From NCBI GenBank assembly GCA_018268995.1, contig JAFDVL010000038.1:124001-188000 (forward strand): a stretch of DNA of 64,000 bases. Reading direction: 5' to 3'. The translations under genes and the position numbers were made by a program. The DNA comes from Acidobacteriota bacterium (lineage in GTDB: Bacteria > Acidobacteriota > Blastocatellia > RBC074). Within the stretch, counting starts at the first letter, position 1. Every line of letters begins with the position of its first letter. Under the pieces are notes generated by a model, which saw nothing but the letters and a program-made list of their open reading frames with translations, was not told the origin of the DNA and searched no databases. This document shows, piece by piece, positions 37,212 through 46,764 of the stretch.

Positions 37212-38299
37212 CCATTTTTCTCGGCAAAATCTTTCATAAATTCAACGAGGCTCACGACGCCTTCGCGCGGGAACGCGTTATAGATCGAAGCACGCATACC
37301 GCCGACAGAACGATGTCCCTTCAGTCCATCCAAGCCAGCAGCTGTGGCCTCTTTCGCAAATTTCTTTTCGAGTTCCTCGCTTGGCAAACGGAACGTGACA
37401 TTCATCAGACTGCGGCAATCCGGTTCGGAATGCCCACGAAAATAACCATCAGAGGCGTCTATGGCATCGTACAAAATCTTGGCCTTCTCCTGATTCCGTG
37501 CGTAGATTTTTTCCAGCCCGCCGACTTCACTCAGCAACCATTTGAAAACCAGCCCGCTGATATAAATCGGGAAGCAAGGCGGCGTGTTGTACATGGATTC
37601 TTTTTCGGCCAGGTTGCGATAATCAAGTAGCGCGGGCAGGCCTTTCGGAACACGCTCCAGCAAATCTTCGCGCACGATGACAATCACGACGCCTGCCGGG
37701 CCAACGTTCTTTTGCGCCCCGGCATAAATCAAGCCGTACTTGCTGACGTCAATGGGCTTGCTGATAAAATCAGACGACATATCGCACACCAACGGCACAT
37801 CGCCAACCTCAGGCTCAGCCTGAAACTCCACGCCGAAAATTGTTTCGTTCGAGGTGAAATGAACATACGCGGCGTTGGGATCAAGGCTTAATTCGTCCTG
37901 TCGGGTGACGCGCGTGAAATTGCCTTCAGCAGTGGAACCAGCTTCGCGCACCGTGCCGATTTTCTTGGCTTCTTTGATCGCGCCCTGTCCCCAGCTTCCG
38001 GTCAGAATGTAATCGGCGCTGCCATCCTTCGGCAGTAAATTCATCGGCACCATCGAAAATTGCAGGCTGGCACCGCCTTGTAAAAACAACACTTTGTAGT
38101 TGGCCGGAATGTTGAGCAATTGGCGTAAATCAGCTTCAGCATTGTGGATGATTTCTTCAAATGGAGCGGAGCGATGGCTGATTTCCATCACCGACATGCC
38201 AACACCGGGCAAGGCTAACAAATTCCGTTGGGCTTCTTCCAAAACAGGCAAAGGCAGTACCGCAGGCCCAGCACTGAAGTTATAAATTCTTTCGGTCAT
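37208..38299 (-). CDS. serC: Phosphoserine aminotransferase
   Basis: 363 residues, the normal family length. N-terminus RIYNFSAGPAVLPLPVL, FLQGGASLQFSM (phosphate cup), and the PLP lysine Lys197 in YAGAQKNVGPAGV. It makes 3-phosphoserine from 3-phosphohydroxypyruvate in serine synthesis. AAGGAG sits 6 nt before the ATG. The reading order suggests it is monocistronic; upstream is a short stretch resembling half a copy of the 19354 repeat (38335-38350). Confidence 0.96.
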   Translation of the reverse strand: MTERIYNFSAGPAVLPLPVLEEAQRNLLALPGVGMSVMEISHRSAPFEEIIHNAEADLRQLLNIPANYKVLFLQGGASLQFSMVPMNLLPKDGSADYILTGSWGQGAIKEAKKIGTVREAGSTAEGNFTRVTRQDELSLDPNAAYVHFTSNETIFGVEFQAEPEVGDVPLVCDMSSDFISKPIDVSKYGLIYAGAQKNVGPAGVVIVIVREDLLERVPKGLPALLDYRNLAEKESMYNTPPCFPIYISGLVFKWLLSEVGGLEKIYARNQEKAKILYDAIDASDGYFRGHSEPDCRSLMNVTFRLPSEELEKKFAKEATAAGLDGLKGHRSVGGMRASIYNAFPREGVVSLVEFMKDFAEKNG

Positions 38300-38409
38300 T
38301 ATGGACTCCTTAAGTTGGTGGATGAAAAATTTGCGCCACGAATTTACACGAAAAGATCGGCACGGTACAGCAAGCCAGAGCGACGGGTAAGCGTGGATTG
38401 GTTTCTAGG

Positions 38410-40671
38410 TTACGGCTCAGACTTGAAATTCAAAGCGGAAGCGATGACCTGAATCATCTTGCCAGGTAAGCAAGGTTTAGCGAGAAATCCCGTAGCACCA
38501 AGGGCATTCGCCTCGGCTAACTTATGGGTATCAGCCAGACCACTGGTCATAATAACTTTGAGATCAGGGTGCAGCTTTTTGAGTTCGCGAATTGTTGCCA
38601 CGCCATCCATCCGAGGCATCATCATATCCACCAACGCCAAAGCGATCTGAGCCGGGTTCTGGCGGCAATGATGCACGGCTTCTTCGCCCCCCTGAGCCAA
38701 TACCGTTCGATAGCCATAAGCCGCGAGGGTTTCGCTGGTCATCTTTAAGATTTCAACCTCGTCATCAACGATCAAAATTGTTTCCCCCTGGCCGTGGGGC
38801 AATTCTTTTGCATCCCGCTCCAGTTCTGGGGCTACTTCATTTTTGACGGCAGGCAAATAGACCTGAAAGCAGGTTCCTTTTCCCATTTCCGATTCAAAAT
38901 CAATAAAGCCATCATGGCTTTTGACAATCCCCAACACGGTTGCTAATCCCAAACCAGAACCTTGTCCTTGCACTTTGGTGGTAAAGAAAGGCTCGAAGAT
39001 TTTGCTGCGTATTTCTGCTGGTATGCCCGTCCCATTATCCTTCACCCGAATCACGACAAAATCACCAAGCCGAGCATCCAGAAAAGATTTGGACTGATGT
39101 TCATCTACACTGGTGTTTTCAGCTTTGAGACTAATCAAGCCACCATCGGGCATGGCATCACGCGCATTGACGCACAGATTCATGATGACCTGATAAAGCT
39201 GTGTCGTATCACCAGAGACAGCCCATAAATTGGCAGGCAATGATTGCTTGATGGTGATGGATTTCGGCAAGGTATCCTGCAACATGCGAACGACTTCATT
39301 GATGATGTGTCTCGGTTGCAGCAACACGCGCTCGCCATCCGTGCCACGTGCATACATCAACACCTGACGAACTAAATCAGCACCGCGTTCTGCACTACGA
39401 CGCAAGGTTCCGAGCAATTTTTTCGAGTCATCATCAGGAAACTTCAGATTCAGAATACGCGTGGCCAGCAAAATCGGCGAGAGAACATTATTCAAATCGT
39501 GCGCAATGCCGCCAGCCAACGTGCCAATGCTTTCCATGCGTTGCGTGCGTAAGAATTGCTCTTCCAGCTTTTTCTTTTCCGTAATGTCGGTGTTGATAAT
39601 CAGGATGGATTTGTTCTGGCCTTCGGCGTCACGCACAATCGTCCAATGACACTCATTAATGATTTCGCGCTTTTCTTTGGTGAGGCAGCGCATCTCGCCA
39701 CGCCAGACACCACGGGCCAGCAACTCCCGCAAAGCTTCATCTACATTTTCCGTAGCGCTCAGCAATTCGCATAAATTTTGTCCCACCACTTCGTCCGCCC
39801 GCCAGCCATACATACGTTCCGCCCCCTTATACCAATACACAATTCGATGGTTTAGATCGCAAACCATAATTGCGTCCGGCGCTTGATCCAGTAACGCCGC
39901 CTGTTCGAGCAACCGCTCTTCGGCACGCTTACGCTCACTGATGTCGCGCGCAATCGTAGAGATGAATTCGACTTCGCCATCTGTATTTTTGTGTGCGATC
40001 AAAACTTGTGAAACGGGAATTTCGCGCCCGTCGCGAGTCAGCAAAGCGGTTTCACCGCTCCAGACCCCTTCGCGCAACGCCGCGGGGATACCTTCGCGCA
40101 AAACCATGTCACTGGCCCAGGTAGGATGAAAAGGGATTTTGACTTGCGAAATATCTTCGTCTGCCGCAATGCCAATCAACTGTCGCCCGGCACGGTTCAA
40201 GTAAGGAGGTTTGCCTTTCGGGTCAAAGATGCTGACAAAGTCTGTCGTTGCTTCCAGAATCGCACTGATCCGCAGTTGCTCATCTTTGGCCTGCATCCGT
40301 TCTGAGATGTCCTGATAGTAAATGGCCGCGCCATTGCGACAAGGCTGAATGCGCGATTCCACCCAGATTTGCGTGTACGGACAACGCTCTTCAAATATGA
40401 CGGTCTTTCGATCACCTAAAGCACCATGTGCAGCTTCATAAAAACCGGACTCTGCCAGCAGTGGAAAGTCGCGCCACAAATGTTTGCCGACGACATCATC
40501 AGGAAGTTGAAAAAGCCGCTTGCATTTAGGGCTGACAAAAGTGAAATACCAATTCTCATCAAAGGTGGAAAAGCCGTCCGTCAAATTCTCAATCACTTGA
40601 GTAACAGGTGGTTCCTCAAAAAACTTCCGATCAGGTTGCTCAATCCCACTCAGGGCAAAATAGGCATTCAT
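38410..40671 (-). CDS. Hybrid sensor histidine kinase: three PAS domains, HisKA/HATPase_c, receiver
   Basis: 753 residues from ATG 40671 (GGGAG upstream). Three PAS-like domains fill residues about 20-360 (ending ISERMQAKDEQL, ISERKRAEERLLEQAA and ITEKKKLEEQFLRTQ). The phospho-acceptor is in GTLAGGIAHDLNNVLSPIL. The ATPase N box is NLCVNARDAMPDGG, with G boxes VKDNGTGIPAEI and GQGSGLGLATVLGIV. A C-terminal receiver has ILIVDDEVEILK and the phosphorylated Asp in ALVDMMMPRMDG. There are no membrane segments, so it is a cytoplasmic sensor. No response-regulator gene is adjacent; the fused receiver may feed a distant output. Confidence 0.93.
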   Translation of the reverse strand: MNAYFALSGIEQPDRKFFEEPPVTQVIENLTDGFSTFDENWYFTFVSPKCKRLFQLPDDVVGKHLWRDFPLLAESGFYEAAHGALGDRKTVIFEERCPYTQIWVESRIQPCRNGAAIYYQDISERMQAKDEQLRISAILEATTDFVSIFDPKGKPPYLNRAGRQLIGIAADEDISQVKIPFHPTWASDMVLREGIPAALREGVWSGETALLTRDGREIPVSQVLIAHKNTDGEVEFISTIARDISERKRAEERLLEQAALLDQAPDAIMVCDLNHRIVYWYKGAERMYGWRADEVVGQNLCELLSATENVDEALRELLARGVWRGEMRCLTKEKREIINECHWTIVRDAEGQNKSILIINTDITEKKKLEEQFLRTQRMESIGTLAGGIAHDLNNVLSPILLATRILNLKFPDDDSKKLLGTLRRSAERGADLVRQVLMYARGTDGERVLLQPRHIINEVVRMLQDTLPKSITIKQSLPANLWAVSGDTTQLYQVIMNLCVNARDAMPDGGLISLKAENTSVDEHQSKSFLDARLGDFVVIRVKDNGTGIPAEIRSKIFEPFFTTKVQGQGSGLGLATVLGIVKSHDGFIDFESEMGKGTCFQVYLPAVKNEVAPELERDAKELPHGQGETILIVDDEVEILKMTSETLAAYGYRTVLAQGGEEAVHHCRQNPAQIALALVDMMMPRMDGVATIRELKKLHPDLKVIMTSGLADTHKLAEANALGATGFLAKPCLPGKMIQVIASALNFKSEP

Positions 40672-40833
40672 CGGCGCTCCCGCCTCCTTCTTCCAGACTA
40701 CTGCAAAGTAGTTCCCCACGGACAAGATAAGAAAACGTATTTTCGCTATTTGGTACGCTGAACGCCGCGCATTATACAAGTTTTTCTCAGAAAAGCACGT
40801 AGGATATTTTTCCTGCTATTTTCTTTCCAATCA

Positions 40834-40846
40834 GGTCAACTTGACC
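40834..40846. promoter_or_regulatory. Perfect palindrome GGTCAACTTGACC, possible operator
   Basis: Six-base half-sites around a single central base in the 330-nt divergent space between the hybrid kinase gene (start 40671) and the caspase-like gene (start 41004). The size and symmetry fit a dimeric regulator site. No regulator can be named. Confidence 0.35.
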
Positions 40847-40855
40847 GCATAACAG

Positions 40856-40898
40856 CAATAATAACTGTTGCTTAGCGATTATCACCGCGTTATTATTG
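40856..40898. repeat. 10-bp inverted repeat in kinase/caspase intergenic region
   Basis: CAATAATAAC (40856-40865) and GTTATTATTG (40889-40898) are perfect reverse complements over a 23-nt loop. It is A+T-rich, right beside the palindrome at 40834, and could be part of the same control region. Confidence 0.4.
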
Positions 40899-41003
40899 GG
40901 CCACGGCCACTAAGGCTGCTCGCCCTGATGACAGCATATTCAGCAAGCAAATTCCGACCGAACAACTCCAACCACTAATTTTCCATTACGCCGTTTGAGT
41001 TGT

Positions 41004-42131
41004 ATGAAAGTTCTTCCCAGCGTGTCCTTCACAGCGCTATTGCTGTGCCTTGTCATCCCTTCCTCTGCCCAGTTGCGCGGCGTCGAAAATACGAAGCTGT
41101 CCGCTGAACGTCGCATTGCCTTAGTCGTTGGCAACAGCGCGTATGAGAGATCGCCGTTGCTGAATCCGGTCAACGATGCCAGAGATATTGCGCAAGTCTT
41201 AAGCGAGTTGAAGTTCGAGGTAATTTACAAAGCCAACCTCGGCTACAAGGACATGAAAGCAGCGATTCGTGAGTTTGGCGCGCAGATGAAAAGCGGCGAG
41301 GTGGGATTGTTTTACTACGCCGGACATGCCGTACAGGTGGGTGGGCGTAACTACCTCGTGCCCGTTGACGCGCGCATCAAAGACGAGGCTGAAGTGGCAG
41401 AGGAGGCGATTGACGTCAGTCTGGTCTTAACGCAAATGAAAAATGCGCAAAGCCTGATGAACATCCTGATTCTGGATGCCTGTCGCAATAATCCATTTCC
41501 GCAAAAATACAATTACGTCTCGAAAAGTCTGGTACCAATGGATGCACCACCAGGAACATTGATCGCCTACGCGTCAGCCCCCGGCGCAGAAGCCTGGGAT
41601 GGCAGAGGAAGGAACGGCGTCTACACACGCGAATTGCTGAAGTCCATTCGCACCGCCGGACTGAGCATTGAAGAGGTTTTCAAAAACGTGCGTGTTTCAG
41701 TCCAACGACAAACGATGGGAAAACAAACCCCGTGGGAATCTTCATCTCTGACCGGAGATTTTTTCTTTCGGACAGCAGACGAAAACTGGGCGGAAGGGAT
41801 GTGGGAAGGAACGGCCTATCAATCAACCCCAAACACCGTCTGGCCGCTAAAACTGGTAGCCCAAAATAATAAATTCCTGATTGAATATCCGTCGCGGACG
41901 TGCGTAGCGGAACTAATCTTAACAAACAAGAAAAACGGTCAGGCCACGTTTCGCGAGATCAATATGAATGGTTCAAATCGCTGTGCTGATGGCGGAGAGG
42001 TTGTCCTGGAAAAAGTTAGTGGCGCGCAGCTTATTTTTAAGTATCTCAGTCCCCAATCCAGTGAGATTGTGGCATCAGCGATTCTGAATAAAAAGGAATT
42101 CAAGGCACAGGCGCAAAGGGTGATGCCGTAA
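41004..42131 (+). CDS. Secreted caspase-like (peptidase C14) protein
   Basis: 375 residues from ATG 41004 (a TTG at 40995 also opens the frame). Signal peptide (VSFTALLLCLVIPSSAQ). The caspase fold spans about 35-240: RIALVVGNSAYERSPLLNPVNDARDIAQ, catalytic His108 in FYYAGHAVQ and catalytic Cys160 in ILDACRNNPF, both intact. The C-terminal ~110 residues (from TADENWAEGMWEGTAY) are a separate beta-rich region without a name. Bacterial members (metacaspase/orthocaspase-like) cleave after basic or other residues and are linked to stress or cell death in a few species; the role here is unknown. A bidirectional terminator follows at 42450. Confidence 0.85.
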   Translation: MKVLPSVSFTALLLCLVIPSSAQLRGVENTKLSAERRIALVVGNSAYERSPLLNPVNDARDIAQVLSELKFEVIYKANLGYKDMKAAIREFGAQMKSGEVGLFYYAGHAVQVGGRNYLVPVDARIKDEAEVAEEAIDVSLVLTQMKNAQSLMNILILDACRNNPFPQKYNYVSKSLVPMDAPPGTLIAYASAPGAEAWDGRGRNGVYTRELLKSIRTAGLSIEEVFKNVRVSVQRQTMGKQTPWESSSLTGDFFFRTADENWAEGMWEGTAYQSTPNTVWPLKLVAQNNKFLIEYPSRTCVAELILTNKKNGQATFREINMNGSNRCADGGEVVLEKVSGAQLIFKYLSPQSSEIVASAILNKKEFKAQAQRVMP

Positions 42132-42449
42132 ACTGGGCAAGAATAGCGATTGCTAATATCCGGCAAAAGCGATGCGGGTAATTTGAGAATTTACAAAAGC
42201 TAAAGAAATAGCGAATTGATTTGGAACTACCATAAAATTCAAGGTCGCCGTAAGACCGTAGCCCAAACTTGGCAGTGAGTGCTTACACATACTGTTAGCC
42301 AGCCTGATGAGACTCCTGGTGGTAAAGTCAATCAATAACAACGTGGGAACCTCCATCTGATCTTTAGCAAGTATTGAGCGACACTACGCCTAATACTATC
42401 TCGTCTAAATAACTCAGGGAAGGGAGTAAATGTTGGAAGCCTCAATAAC

Positions 42450-42483
42450 GAAAGGCCGAAAGCTATTTAACTTCCGGCCTTTC
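42450..42483. terminator. Bidirectional intrinsic terminator
   Basis: GAAAGGCCGAAAG (42450-42462) pairs with CTTCCGGCCTTTC (42471-42483) with one G-U-type mismatch over an 8-nt loop. T-rich and A-rich flanks serve both strands. It lies between the convergent caspase-like (plus) and PD40 (minus) genes. The remaining ~300 nt before it (42132-42449) show no gene. Confidence 0.8.
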
Positions 42484-42529
42484 TCATTTACCACTTAAAA
42501 GCTGTTGAGGCAGCAACTAAAGCGCAAAC

Positions 42530-43594
42530 TCAAGGTTGCCAATCAGCAATGAAAACATTGGTATCGCCCTGTTTCGCTGCGTTGCGATTTGAGCAGAACA
42601 CCAGCTTTTTGCCGTCCGGCGAAAACATTGGGAAGCCATCAAACAAATCACTGAAGGTAATGCGCTCTAAATTGGAGCCATCTACATTAATCGTATACAA
42701 ATCAAAGTTGCGCCCACGTGGGTCATCCATATTTGAGGAGAAAATGATCCGCTTGCCATCAGGGAAAAAGTAGGGCGCAAAGCTGGCTTTGTTGATGTTC
42801 GTCACCCTGCGTTTGTTAGAACCATCTGCATTCATCACCCAGATGTCCAACTTCGTCGGGCGGATTAAATCATCCTTGAGCAAGGCCAGATAATCCGCTT
42901 TTTCCTTTTCGTTTTCCGGGTGAAATGCACGGTAGACGATTTGCTTGCCATCGGCGCTCCAAAACGGCCCGCCGTCATAGCCGATCTCGTTCGTCAGCTT
43001 TTTGACGTTCCTGCCGTTTTTGTCCATCGTGTAAATGTCCAGATCACCGTCGCGCAAACTGGTAAAAACAATCGTACCGTCTTTGCGAATGGTGGCTTCA
43101 GCATCGTAGCGAGAAGTTGTCGTCAAAGGCTTGGCGTTCTTGCCGTCCAAATCAGCCACAAAAATATCGAAGCCAGGAAACAAAGACCAAACATAGCCGC
43201 GCGAATAATCCGGCGGCGGCGGGCAGACCGGATTGGCCTTGAACGTGGAGGCATACACGACATGTTTTTTGTCCGGCGTAAAATATGCACAGGTCGTTTT
43301 GCCTTCACCATTCGACAGCATCTTCATATCCGAGCCATCAATATTCATCGAAAAGATTTGATCGCAACCATCGCGCTTGGTCGTGCGCTGAAAGATCAAG
43401 CGCTTCCCATCCTGCGAAAAATACGCCTCTGCGTTTTCGCCTTCATTGGTGAGTTGCTTAATGTTTTTGAGATGCTTCTCGCGCGAATCAGTGAGTGGTG
43501 AACTGGATTGATTTAGAGGCTGTGGTTTGGCAACCACGAAAAAGCTGACCGCAATGACACAAATAACGAGGACAAGAATGATTGGGGCTTTCAT
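42530..43594 (-). CDS. TolB/PD40-type beta-propeller protein, exported or membrane-anchored
   Basis: 354 residues with an N-terminal signal/anchor (IILVLVICVIAVSFFVVA). At least five PD40 repeats of the form 'FSPDGKKLVF' / 'YFPDGKRIIFSSN' / 'WSADGKQIVYRA' follow, giving a six-bladed propeller like the C-terminal part of TolB. Such propellers bind proteins in the periplasm; many acidobacterial copies have unknown partners. It is not accompanied by Tol-Pal genes, so it is not assigned as TolB. Confidence 0.85.
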   Translation of the reverse strand: MKAPIILVLVICVIAVSFFVVAKPQPLNQSSSPLTDSREKHLKNIKQLTNEGENAEAYFSQDGKRLIFQRTTKRDGCDQIFSMNIDGSDMKMLSNGEGKTTCAYFTPDKKHVVYASTFKANPVCPPPPDYSRGYVWSLFPGFDIFVADLDGKNAKPLTTTSRYDAEATIRKDGTIVFTSLRDGDLDIYTMDKNGRNVKKLTNEIGYDGGPFWSADGKQIVYRAFHPENEKEKADYLALLKDDLIRPTKLDIWVMNADGSNKRRVTNINKASFAPYFFPDGKRIIFSSNMDDPRGRNFDLYTINVDGSNLERITFSDLFDGFPMFSPDGKKLVFCSNRNAAKQGDTNVFIADWQP

Positions 43595-43611
43595 AGCATT
43601 CTGAGTTATTG

Positions 43612-43667
43612 GTCATTGGTCACTTGTCCGTTGTATTAAGTATGACCCAGAACAAGTGACCAATGAC
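43612..43667. repeat. Perfect 16-bp inverted repeat
   Basis: GTCATTGGTCACTTGT (43612-43627) and its exact complement (43652-43667) around a 24-nt loop, in the 80-nt gap between the 3' end of pnp and the 5' end of the PD40 gene. Its units (TCATTGGTCA) resemble those of the repeats at 45818 and 61447. Confidence 0.85.
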
Positions 43668-43676
43668 ATTAGGTTG

Positions 43677-45791
43677 TTATTGATTTCCGCCGCCTTTGGC
43701 TTTTTTCTCTTCCATCAGAATGGCCTTGCGGCTGAGGCGGATTTTATTGCCTTCGACACCAATGCACTTGACCATCACTTGCTGGCCTTCGTGCAATTCG
43801 TCGCGCACGTCACGAACGCGATAATCGGCGATTTCGGAAACGTGCAATAAGCCATCCGTGCCAGGGAAGATTTCGACAAACGCACCAAAATCAACGATGC
43901 GGTTGACGGTGCCCAGATAGGTCTTGCCAATTTCAGCTTCAGCCGTCAAATCACGAATGATTTGCAACGCCATTTCGCCAGCCTCGCCATTGGCCGTGGC
44001 AATCGAAATAAGCCCGCTGTCAGCGACATCAATCTTCGCGCCCGTGCGTTCGACGATGGATTTGATGACTTTGCCACCTGGTCCAATCACGTCGCGAATC
44101 TTGTCTACCGGAATTTGGATGGTCAGGATACGCGGTGCATATTTGCTGATGTCCTCGCGCGGTGCGGCAATGGCTTCGTCCATCTTGTCCAGAATAAACA
44201 TCCGACCTTTGCGCGCCTGTTCCAAGGCTTCGGACATGATTGTCGTATTCAAACCCGTAATCTTAATATCCATCTGCAACGCCGTGATGCCGTTGCGCGT
44301 GCCTGCGACCTTGAAATCCATATCGCCATAGTGATCTTCAGCTCCGGCAATGTCCGTCAGGATCGCAAACTTTTTGTCTTCTTTGACCAAGCCCATCGCC
44401 ACGCCTGCAACCGGCGCTTTGATCGGTACGCCCGCATCCATCATCGCCAGAATGCCGCCGCAGACTGTTGCCATTGAGGACGAACCGTTTGATTCCGTGA
44501 TGTCCGACACTACGCGGACAATGTACGGGAATTCGGTTTCATCCGGCATCACTGCATCCAGCGCACGATGCGCCAGTGCGCCGTGACCGATTTCGCGGCG
44601 ACCGGGTGAACCAGTGCGTCCGGTTTCACCGACTGAGAACGGCGGGAAGTTGTAATTCAGCATGAAGCGGCGTTTGAATTCGCCGGTTTCCAGACTGTCC
44701 ACATATTGCACATCCTGCGAAGTGCCGAGTGTCGCCGTCACGATAGCTTGCGTTTCGCCGCGCGTGAACAACGACGAACCGTGGGTACGCGGAATCCAGC
44801 CGACTTCGATGCTGATCGGGCGAATTTCTGAGAAGCGGCGACCATCGGGCCGACGTTTGTTGTTCAGGATGTCATCGCGGAAGATGCGCTCTTTCAGGTG
44901 GTCAAACAATTCCTTCGCTTCTTTGCGCTTGGCATCGTCGTCTTCGGGATAGCTTTCTTTGACCCTGGTTTTGAGGTCATCAATTGCGGCGTAGCTTTCA
45001 ATTTTCGATTTGTTCTCAACATTGATCGCTTCGCGCAGTTCCGCGCCGAACTTCTCTTCGATTTCCTTAAGCATTTCTTCGTTGAGCTGCGGCGTAACAA
45101 ATTCACGTTTCTTGATACCCAGCGTCTCAAACATCGCCTTTTGCAAAGCAACCAGCTTACGAATTTCGCCGTGGCCAAAGAGCAAGGCTTCCAGCATAAC
45201 CTGTTCGCTGACTTCCTTCGCACCAGCTTCGACCATGACAATGGCGTCTTCGCTACCTGCAACAATCAGGTTGAGCTTGGAACTGCGAAGTTGCTCATAG
45301 GTGGGATTGACGACGTATTTGTCTTCGACCAAACCGACGCGAACGCCCGCAATCGGATTGTGGAAGGGAATGTCGGATAGATACAGCGCCGCCGAGGCTG
45401 CCGTGATGGAAAGGACATCGGGATCGTGATGTTCATCCGCTGAAATCACCATTGAAATCACCTGCGTCTCATGCAAGTAACCTTCAGGAAACAGGGGACG
45501 CAAGGGACGATCTGTCAGTCGGGAAGTCAAAATCTCTTTTTCAGTGGGGCGGCCTTCGCGTTTGAAGTAGCCACCTGGAATCCGTCCGGCAGCATAACCA
45601 TACTCACGATAATCCACCGTCAGAGGAAAGAAGCTTTGCCCCTCTTTTGCCTCGCGTGCCGAGACAGCCGTCACCAAAACAATTGTTTCGCCCTGCTGAA
45701 TCAGCACCGCGCCATCCGCCTGTTTGGCAATTCGTCCCGTTTCTATTGAAATCTCTGAATCGCCTAAATTTACACTTTGCTTCAAAAACAT
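43677..45791 (-). CDS. pnp: Polynucleotide phosphorylase
   Basis: 704 residues from ATG 45791, which has GAGGAG upstream and gives the family start MFLKQSVNLGDSEISIETG. Two RNase PH domains (first with TAVSAREAKEGQSFFPLTVDY and REGRPTEKEILTSRLTDRPLRPLF; second with RRPDGRRFSEIRPI and TRGETQAIVTATLG). KH (VIGPGGKVIKSIVERTG) and S1 (GTVNRIVDFGAFVEIFPGTDGLLHVSEI) domains follow. PNPase degrades RNA 3'-to-5' with phosphate. Downstream of rpsO on the same strand, the usual rpsO-pnp order, with 480 nt between them that hold a terminator and an inverted repeat. Confidence 0.97.
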   Translation of the reverse strand: MFLKQSVNLGDSEISIETGRIAKQADGAVLIQQGETIVLVTAVSAREAKEGQSFFPLTVDYREYGYAAGRIPGGYFKREGRPTEKEILTSRLTDRPLRPLFPEGYLHETQVISMVISADEHHDPDVLSITAASAALYLSDIPFHNPIAGVRVGLVEDKYVVNPTYEQLRSSKLNLIVAGSEDAIVMVEAGAKEVSEQVMLEALLFGHGEIRKLVALQKAMFETLGIKKREFVTPQLNEEMLKEIEEKFGAELREAINVENKSKIESYAAIDDLKTRVKESYPEDDDAKRKEAKELFDHLKERIFRDDILNNKRRPDGRRFSEIRPISIEVGWIPRTHGSSLFTRGETQAIVTATLGTSQDVQYVDSLETGEFKRRFMLNYNFPPFSVGETGRTGSPGRREIGHGALAHRALDAVMPDETEFPYIVRVVSDITESNGSSSMATVCGGILAMMDAGVPIKAPVAGVAMGLVKEDKKFAILTDIAGAEDHYGDMDFKVAGTRNGITALQMDIKITGLNTTIMSEALEQARKGRMFILDKMDEAIAAPREDISKYAPRILTIQIPVDKIRDVIGPGGKVIKSIVERTGAKIDVADSGLISIATANGEAGEMALQIIRDLTAEAEIGKTYLGTVNRIVDFGAFVEIFPGTDGLLHVSEIADYRVRDVRDELHEGQQVMVKCIGVEGNKIRLSRKAILMEEKKAKGGGNQ

Positions 45792-45817
45792 ATATGTCTC
45801 CTCAACAACAACAAATT

Positions 45818-45909
45818 GGTCATTCGTCATTTGTCATTTAGTTTTTTGTCATTACTCATTGCTTCATGGCTTCTCGTAAGCTCAAACAAGCGACAAATGA
45901 CAAATGACC
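45818..45909. repeat. Inverted repeat of 'GTCATTTGTCATTTG' units
   Basis: Arms 45818-45835 and 45892-45909 (GGTCATTCGTCATTTGTC against GACAAATGACAAATGACC, one mismatch); further imperfect TCATT and AATGA units extend on both sides to about 45930. It lies directly upstream of the pnp start, inside the probable pnp leader, and could be an RNA-processing site for a PNPase autoregulation loop (speculative). Confidence 0.8.
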
Positions 45910-46237
45910 AGTGGCAAATGATCAATGACAACAATTACAAACAACAAAAGTCACTTGCACAAGAAGCGACTCAAAAACAACTAGGATTTAAGTGTAGGGA
46001 AATTGTTCACGCGCGTGTCCAATATAGACCGGACGGTTATGGCGTAGGTGGCTGCACAAGACTTATCGGCGGGGAATGATGTTGAAGAAATTGAGGGATT
46101 GGGTTCTTCCAGATAATCCTTACCAGATAATACGTGGAGCCGTTCACCGTCTTTGCGCTCGCCGGGGCAGCCGTGCCCACAAGTTCCGGCTTGGAGAGCT
46201 GGCAAGACAGGCCGTCACGTTCGGCCACAAAACAAAA

Positions 46238-46264
46238 GGCGACGGAGGTTTTCGCTCCGCCGCC
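46238..46264 (-). terminator. Intrinsic terminator of rpsO
   Basis: On the minus strand GGCGGCGGAG (46264-46255) pairs with CTCCGTCGCC (46247-46238) with one G-U pair, closes a 7-nt loop and runs into TTTTGTTTTG. It lies 7 nt beyond the rpsO stop. The stretch 45930-46237 further on has no convincing gene. Confidence 0.88.
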
Positions 46265-46271
46265 GAATCTC

Positions 46272-46541
46272 TTACTTGCGCAAACCAAGTCGTTCAATGA
46301 CCTGGTGATAGCGATTGATGTCTTTGCGCTTGAGATAATCCAACATACTGCGCCGTTGGCTCACCATTTTGAGCAATCCGCGCCGTGAGTGGTTATCTTT
46401 CTTATGCGTTCTGAAATGCTCCATCAAATCGTTGATCCGATTTGTGAGCAATGCGACCTGAACTTCTGGCGAACCAGTGTCCGACTCATGGGTTCTAAAA
46501 TTTTCTACAATGCCTGCTTTGGCTTCTCTTACTAATGCCAT
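46272..46541 (-). CDS. rpsO: 30S ribosomal protein S15
   Basis: 89 residues, the exact family length, from ATG 46541 (AGGAG 6 nt upstream; the frame is open to 46607 but that part is leader). [49 protein letters not shown] are the conserved 16S-binding segments. It binds the central domain of 16S rRNA early in 30S assembly. Confidence 0.98.
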   Translation of the reverse strand: MALVREAKAGIVENFRTHESDTGSPEVQVALLTNRINDLMEHFRTHKKDNHSRRGLLKMVSQRRSMLDYLKRKDINRYHQVIERLGLRK

Positions 46542-46764
46542 TCTTACTCCTACTAAAGTCAAGATAGTTACAATTGCCTGCGTGCGAAGAAGGCGAGAAA
46601 GTACCACAGGCGTGCGAGTTATGTAAAGGATGTCTTAAGCAAGCACACTGAGCAGGCGTATTCAATGACCGCCTCTTTAGCTTTAGCAGCTCGTCCCGCG
46701 CGACTGATAGGGAACAACCTGAACGGAAGTTGCCCCCTGCCAGCCGCCACACCAGATCAGCGCA

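Noticed and set aside
43612..43667. Inverted repeat as an insertion-sequence end or attachment site
   Set aside because: No transposase or integrase gene and no target-site duplication are visible; treated as a dispersed repeat.
44894..45380. Long ORFs on both strands inside pnp (and similar ones in the VWA and YetA-like genes)
   Set aside because: They are shadows of strongly supported coding genes; composition and lack of domains argue against them.
46037..46297. 86-codon minus-strand ORF between rpsO and pnp
   Set aside because: It runs through the rpsO terminator and overlaps the rpsO 3' end; no domain. More likely intergenic, perhaps containing another degenerate repeat.
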